Positions 31,234 through 33,229 of a stretch of DNA of 33,229 bases are shown piece after piece. The stretch lies in assembly GCA_018065925.1 (NCBI GenBank), contig JAGHSI010000045.1, positions 1 through 33,229 of the forward strand, given 5' to 3'. Both the position numbers and the translations under genes were made by a program. The stretch is from Candidatus Limimonas coprohippi. GTDB lineage: Bacteria; Bacillota; Clostridia; Oscillospirales; Acutalibacteraceae. The notes under the pieces are model-generated. The model was not told the DNA's origin. It saw only the letters and a list, made by a program, of their open reading frames with translations, and made no database searches. Every line of letters starts with the position of its first letter. The first letter of the stretch is position 1.

Positions 31234-31971
31234 ATGTCAGTAATTTCAATGAAACAATTGCTTGAAGCTGGTGTACACTTCGGTCACCAGACAAGAAGAT
31301 GGAACCCTAAGATGGCTGAGTACATCTTCACAGAGAGAAATGGTATCTATATCATCGATCTCCAGAAGACAGTTAAGAAGCTCGAGGAAGCTTATAACGT
31401 TGTACGTGACATCTCTGCTGAAGGCGGAGAGATTCTCTTCGTTGGTACAAAGAAGCAGGCTGCGGATTCTGTTAAGGAAGAAGCTATCCGTGCAGGTATG
31501 CCATACGTAAATGCTCGTTGGCTCGGCGGTATGCTCACAAACTTTAAGACAATTCAGAAAAGAATTAAGAGACTTGAACAGCTTCGTGCAATGAGAGAAG
31601 ACGGTACATTCGATCTTCTTCCAAAGAAGGAAGTAGCAAAGCTTGAACTTGAGATTGAAAAGCTCGAGAAGTTCATGGGTGGTATCACAGAGATGAAGAA
31701 GCAGCCAGCTGCTATGTTCATCGTTGACCCACGTAAGGAAAGAATTGCTGTTGCTGAAGCTCACAAGCTCGGTATTCCAATCATTGCTATCGTTGATACA
31801 AACTGTGACCCAGATGAAGTTGATTACGTTATCCCAGGTAACGACGACGCTATTCGCGCAGTAAGACTTATTGCTGGCGCTATGGCTGATGCTATTATCG
31901 AGGGTCGCCAGGGCACAGACGCTCCTGTTGCAGCACCAGCTGCTGAGGAAGCACCAGCAGAGGAGGAATAA
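31234..31971 (+). CDS. rpsB: 30S ribosomal protein S2
   Basis: Ribosomal protein S2, 245 residues, normal length. The signature segments [22 protein letters not shown] and the later [19 protein letters not shown] and [20 protein letters not shown] are clear. The C-terminus is an Ala/Glu-rich tail as in many S2 proteins. ATG 31234 follows AGGAGG (31221-31226). tsf starts 2 nt after its stop, the universal bacterial pairing. Confidence 0.98.
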   Translation: MSVISMKQLLEAGVHFGHQTRRWNPKMAEYIFTERNGIYIIDLQKTVKKLEEAYNVVRDISAEGGEILFVGTKKQAADSVKEEAIRAGMPYVNARWLGGMLTNFKTIQKRIKRLEQLRAMREDGTFDLLPKKEVAKLELEIEKLEKFMGGITEMKKQPAAMFIVDPRKERIAVAEAHKLGIPIIAIVDTNCDPDEVDYVIPGNDDAIRAVRLIAGAMADAIIEGRQGTDAPVAAPAAEEAPAEEE

Positions 31972-31973
31972 TC

Positions 31974-33080
31974 ATGGCATTTACAGCTCAGGACGTAAAA
32001 GCTCTTCGTGAGAAGACAGGCGTTGGTATGATGGAGTGCAAGAAGGCACTTGTTGAATCTGACGGTGATATGGATAAGGCTATTGATTATCTTCGTGAGC
32101 GTGGACTTGCTGCTGCTACAAAGAAGGCATCAAGAGTTGCTGCTGAAGGCGTAGTACTTGCTTACTTAGATGAAGCTAAGAAAATCGGTGTACTTGTAGA
32201 AGTTAACTCAGAGACAGACTTCGTTGGTAAGAACGAGAAGTTCCAGTCTTTCGTACTTGACGTTGCTAAGACAATCGTTGAGAAGAACCCAGCTGATGTT
32301 GAGGATCTCGTAAACGTTAACCTCATCGGTACTGATAGAACAGTTCAGGAGAACCTTCAGGATCTCATCCTTTCAATTGGTGAGAACATGAAGATTCGTC
32401 GTTTCGCTAGAATCGAAGGTTACACATGCTCATACATCCACGGTGGTGGATCTGTAGGCGTTGTTGTTGAATTTGACGCTAACGATGAAGCATTCGCTAC
32501 AGAAGACTTCAAGGCTATGGGTAAGAACATTGCTATGCAGATTGCTGCTATGCACCCAGAGTACCTTTCACAGGATAGCATCTCAGCTGATGAACTTGCA
32601 AAGATGAAGAATATCATCATCGAGAGCTCACTCAACAAGCCAGATTCTCTTCCAAAGCCAATTCTTACAAAGGTTATCACAGAAGCTATTGATAAGAAAC
32701 TTTGGAGCGATGCAGACATCGCTGCATATGAAGAGCAGAAGAACAACAAGTTCCTCTTCAACTTCCTCTCAGATGAGGCTGTTGCAACACTTGCTTCACT
32801 TGCAGTTGCAGGCAAGGACGAGTTCGTTAACGATAAGATCTTCGCTGGCGCTTTCGATGGCCGTATGAAGAAGCAGATTAAAGAAATCTGTCTTCTCGAG
32901 CAGCCATTCGTACGTACAGACCTCTTCGAAGGTAGCGTAGGCGGCTATGTTGCTGACGTTGCTAAGAAGCTTGGCACAGACATCAAAGTTAAGAACTTCA
33001 CTTGCTTCGTAAAGGGCGAAGGTATTGAAAAGAAAGAAGAGAACTTCGCTGACGAAATCGCAAAGATGGTTAATGGCTAA
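31974..33080 (+). CDS. tsf: Elongation factor Ts
   Basis: Nucleotide exchange factor of EF-Tu. The N-terminal UBA-like part (VKALREKTGVGMMECKKAL) and core motif LVEVNSETDFVGKNEKF, with the TDFV residues that contact EF-Tu, are intact, and it ends with the usual GEGIEKKEENFADEI. At 368 residues it is well above the roughly 285-310 of most homologues: between the HPEYL segment (193) and KEICLLEQPFV (304) there are about 110 residues where B. subtilis has about 50. The extra stretch (about 225-290) is largely helical in character. Codon use and composition are like rpsB, so this is probably a real domain expansion. Confidence 0.95.
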   Translation: MAFTAQDVKALREKTGVGMMECKKALVESDGDMDKAIDYLRERGLAAATKKASRVAAEGVVLAYLDEAKKIGVLVEVNSETDFVGKNEKFQSFVLDVAKTIVEKNPADVEDLVNVNLIGTDRTVQENLQDLILSIGENMKIRRFARIEGYTCSYIHGGGSVGVVVEFDANDEAFATEDFKAMGKNIAMQIAAMHPEYLSQDSISADELAKMKNIIIESSLNKPDSLPKPILTKVITEAIDKKLWSDADIAAYEEQKNNKFLFNFLSDEAVATLASLAVAGKDEFVNDKIFAGAFDGRMKKQIKEICLLEQPFVRTDLFEGSVGGYVADVAKKLGTDIKVKNFTCFVKGEGIEKKEENFADEIAKMVNG

Positions 33081-33121
33081 TAGCTGATTAGAATTTTAAT
33101 TCAACTTAACTAACAAAATTA

Positions 33122-33149
33122 AGGCTCCCAATTTTGGGAGCCTCTTTTT
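33122..33149 (+). terminator. Terminator after tsf
   Basis: A 9-bp stem AGGCTCCCA/TGGGAGCCT with an ATTT loop, followed by C and a T5 tract (33145-33149). It lies 42 nt after the tsf stop. Confidence 0.93.
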
Positions 33150-33150
33150 A

Positions 33151-33179
33151 TTGTTATAATACCTTATATATGTTATATT
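33151..33179 (+). promoter_or_regulatory. Promoter candidate for the gene at the window end
   Basis: TTGTTA (33151-33156), 17-nt spacer, TATATT (33174-33179) with extended -10 TGT. An alternative TGTTATAAT at 33152-33160 has its -35 region inside the terminator stem. Confidence 0.55.
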
Positions 33180-33213
33180 TCTGCGGTTTAAAAATTTTTA
33201 AGGGGAAATTGAA

Positions 33214-33229
33214 ATGGTAGCTAATATTG
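33214..33229 (+). CDS. Start of an unidentified gene (cut by the window end)
   Basis: ATG at 33214 follows AGGGGA (33201-33206) at good spacing and opens MVANI before the window ends. By the common rpsB-tsf-pyrH-frr order pyrH might be expected, but five residues do not show this, and a terminator and new promoter separate it from tsf. Confidence 0.5.

Noticed and set aside
1-33229. CRISPR arrays, insertion sequences, prophage or defence islands
   Set aside because: No evenly spaced direct repeats, transposase, integrase, phage or restriction genes were seen on either strand.

Overview
The window looks like a chromosomal stretch from an anaerobic, low-to-moderate-GC Firmicute of the class Clostridia. 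This rests on the gene content: an EcfA1-EcfA2-EcfT module followed by truA, a DUF5711-type membrane protein, a zinc-finger ClpE-like ATPase, a Rex redox repressor, a three-domain enoate-reductase-like flavoprotein, and strong GGAGG ribosome binding sites. Coding density is very high. I see no insertion sequence, prophage, CRISPR array or defence island; almost everything is recognisable core or near-core metabolism, so the interesting signals are mostly in small-scale architecture.

Layout. 1-3034: remnant of a D-aminoacylase-type amidohydrolase, an enoate-reductase-family Fe-S flavoprotein, and ruvC, closed by a strong terminator. 3088-13270: ruvA and ruvB (with their own promoter), a SAM methyltransferase, ecfA1-ecfA2-ecfT, truA, a DUF5711 protein, pgsA and a clpE-like ATPase, packed with overlaps or short gaps. 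13267-13723: a tRNA cluster (Gly-TCC, Arg-TCT, His-GTG, terminator, Gln-TTG, terminator) driven by a near-consensus promoter that overlaps the clpE stop codon. 13747-16763: GNAT acetyltransferase, phosphohexomutase, larE. 22284 down to 16760 (minus strand): aconitase, isocitrate dehydrogenase family protein, rex, a Cys-rich beta-propeller-like protein, larB and a stand-alone larC2, converging on larE with overlapping stop codons. 22411-31074 (plus strand, divergent from aconitase): ftsK, potABCD, a YgiQ-type radical SAM protein and a ComEC-like metallo-beta-lactamase protein. 31078-33149: rpsB-tsf with a strong promoter, a structured leader and a terminator. The first codons of another gene close the window.

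How the genes fit together. RuvABC process Holliday junctions. The Ecf module energises vitamin/metal uptake. Aconitase and isocitrate dehydrogenase make 2-oxoglutarate from citrate, and lie in the same operon as the NADH/NAD+ sensor Rex. LarB, LarC2 and LarE are steps in making the nickel-pincer nucleotide cofactor of lactate racemase-type enzymes; larA and the LarC1 half are not in the window. PotABCD imports polyamines.

Best leads: (i) a regularly phased array of three TAACAA/TTGTTA palindromes over the aconitase promoter, ahead of an operon that encodes Rex; (ii) a terminator of that operon lying antisense inside larE; (iii) a LarC2 without LarC1; (iv) a conserved-looking stem in the rpsB leader; (v) an EF-Ts with an apparent insertion of about 60 residues; (vi) a CGCG-centred element recurring next to the -10 boxes of otherwise unrelated promoters; (vii) a 77-bp overlap encoding a basic tail in two frames.
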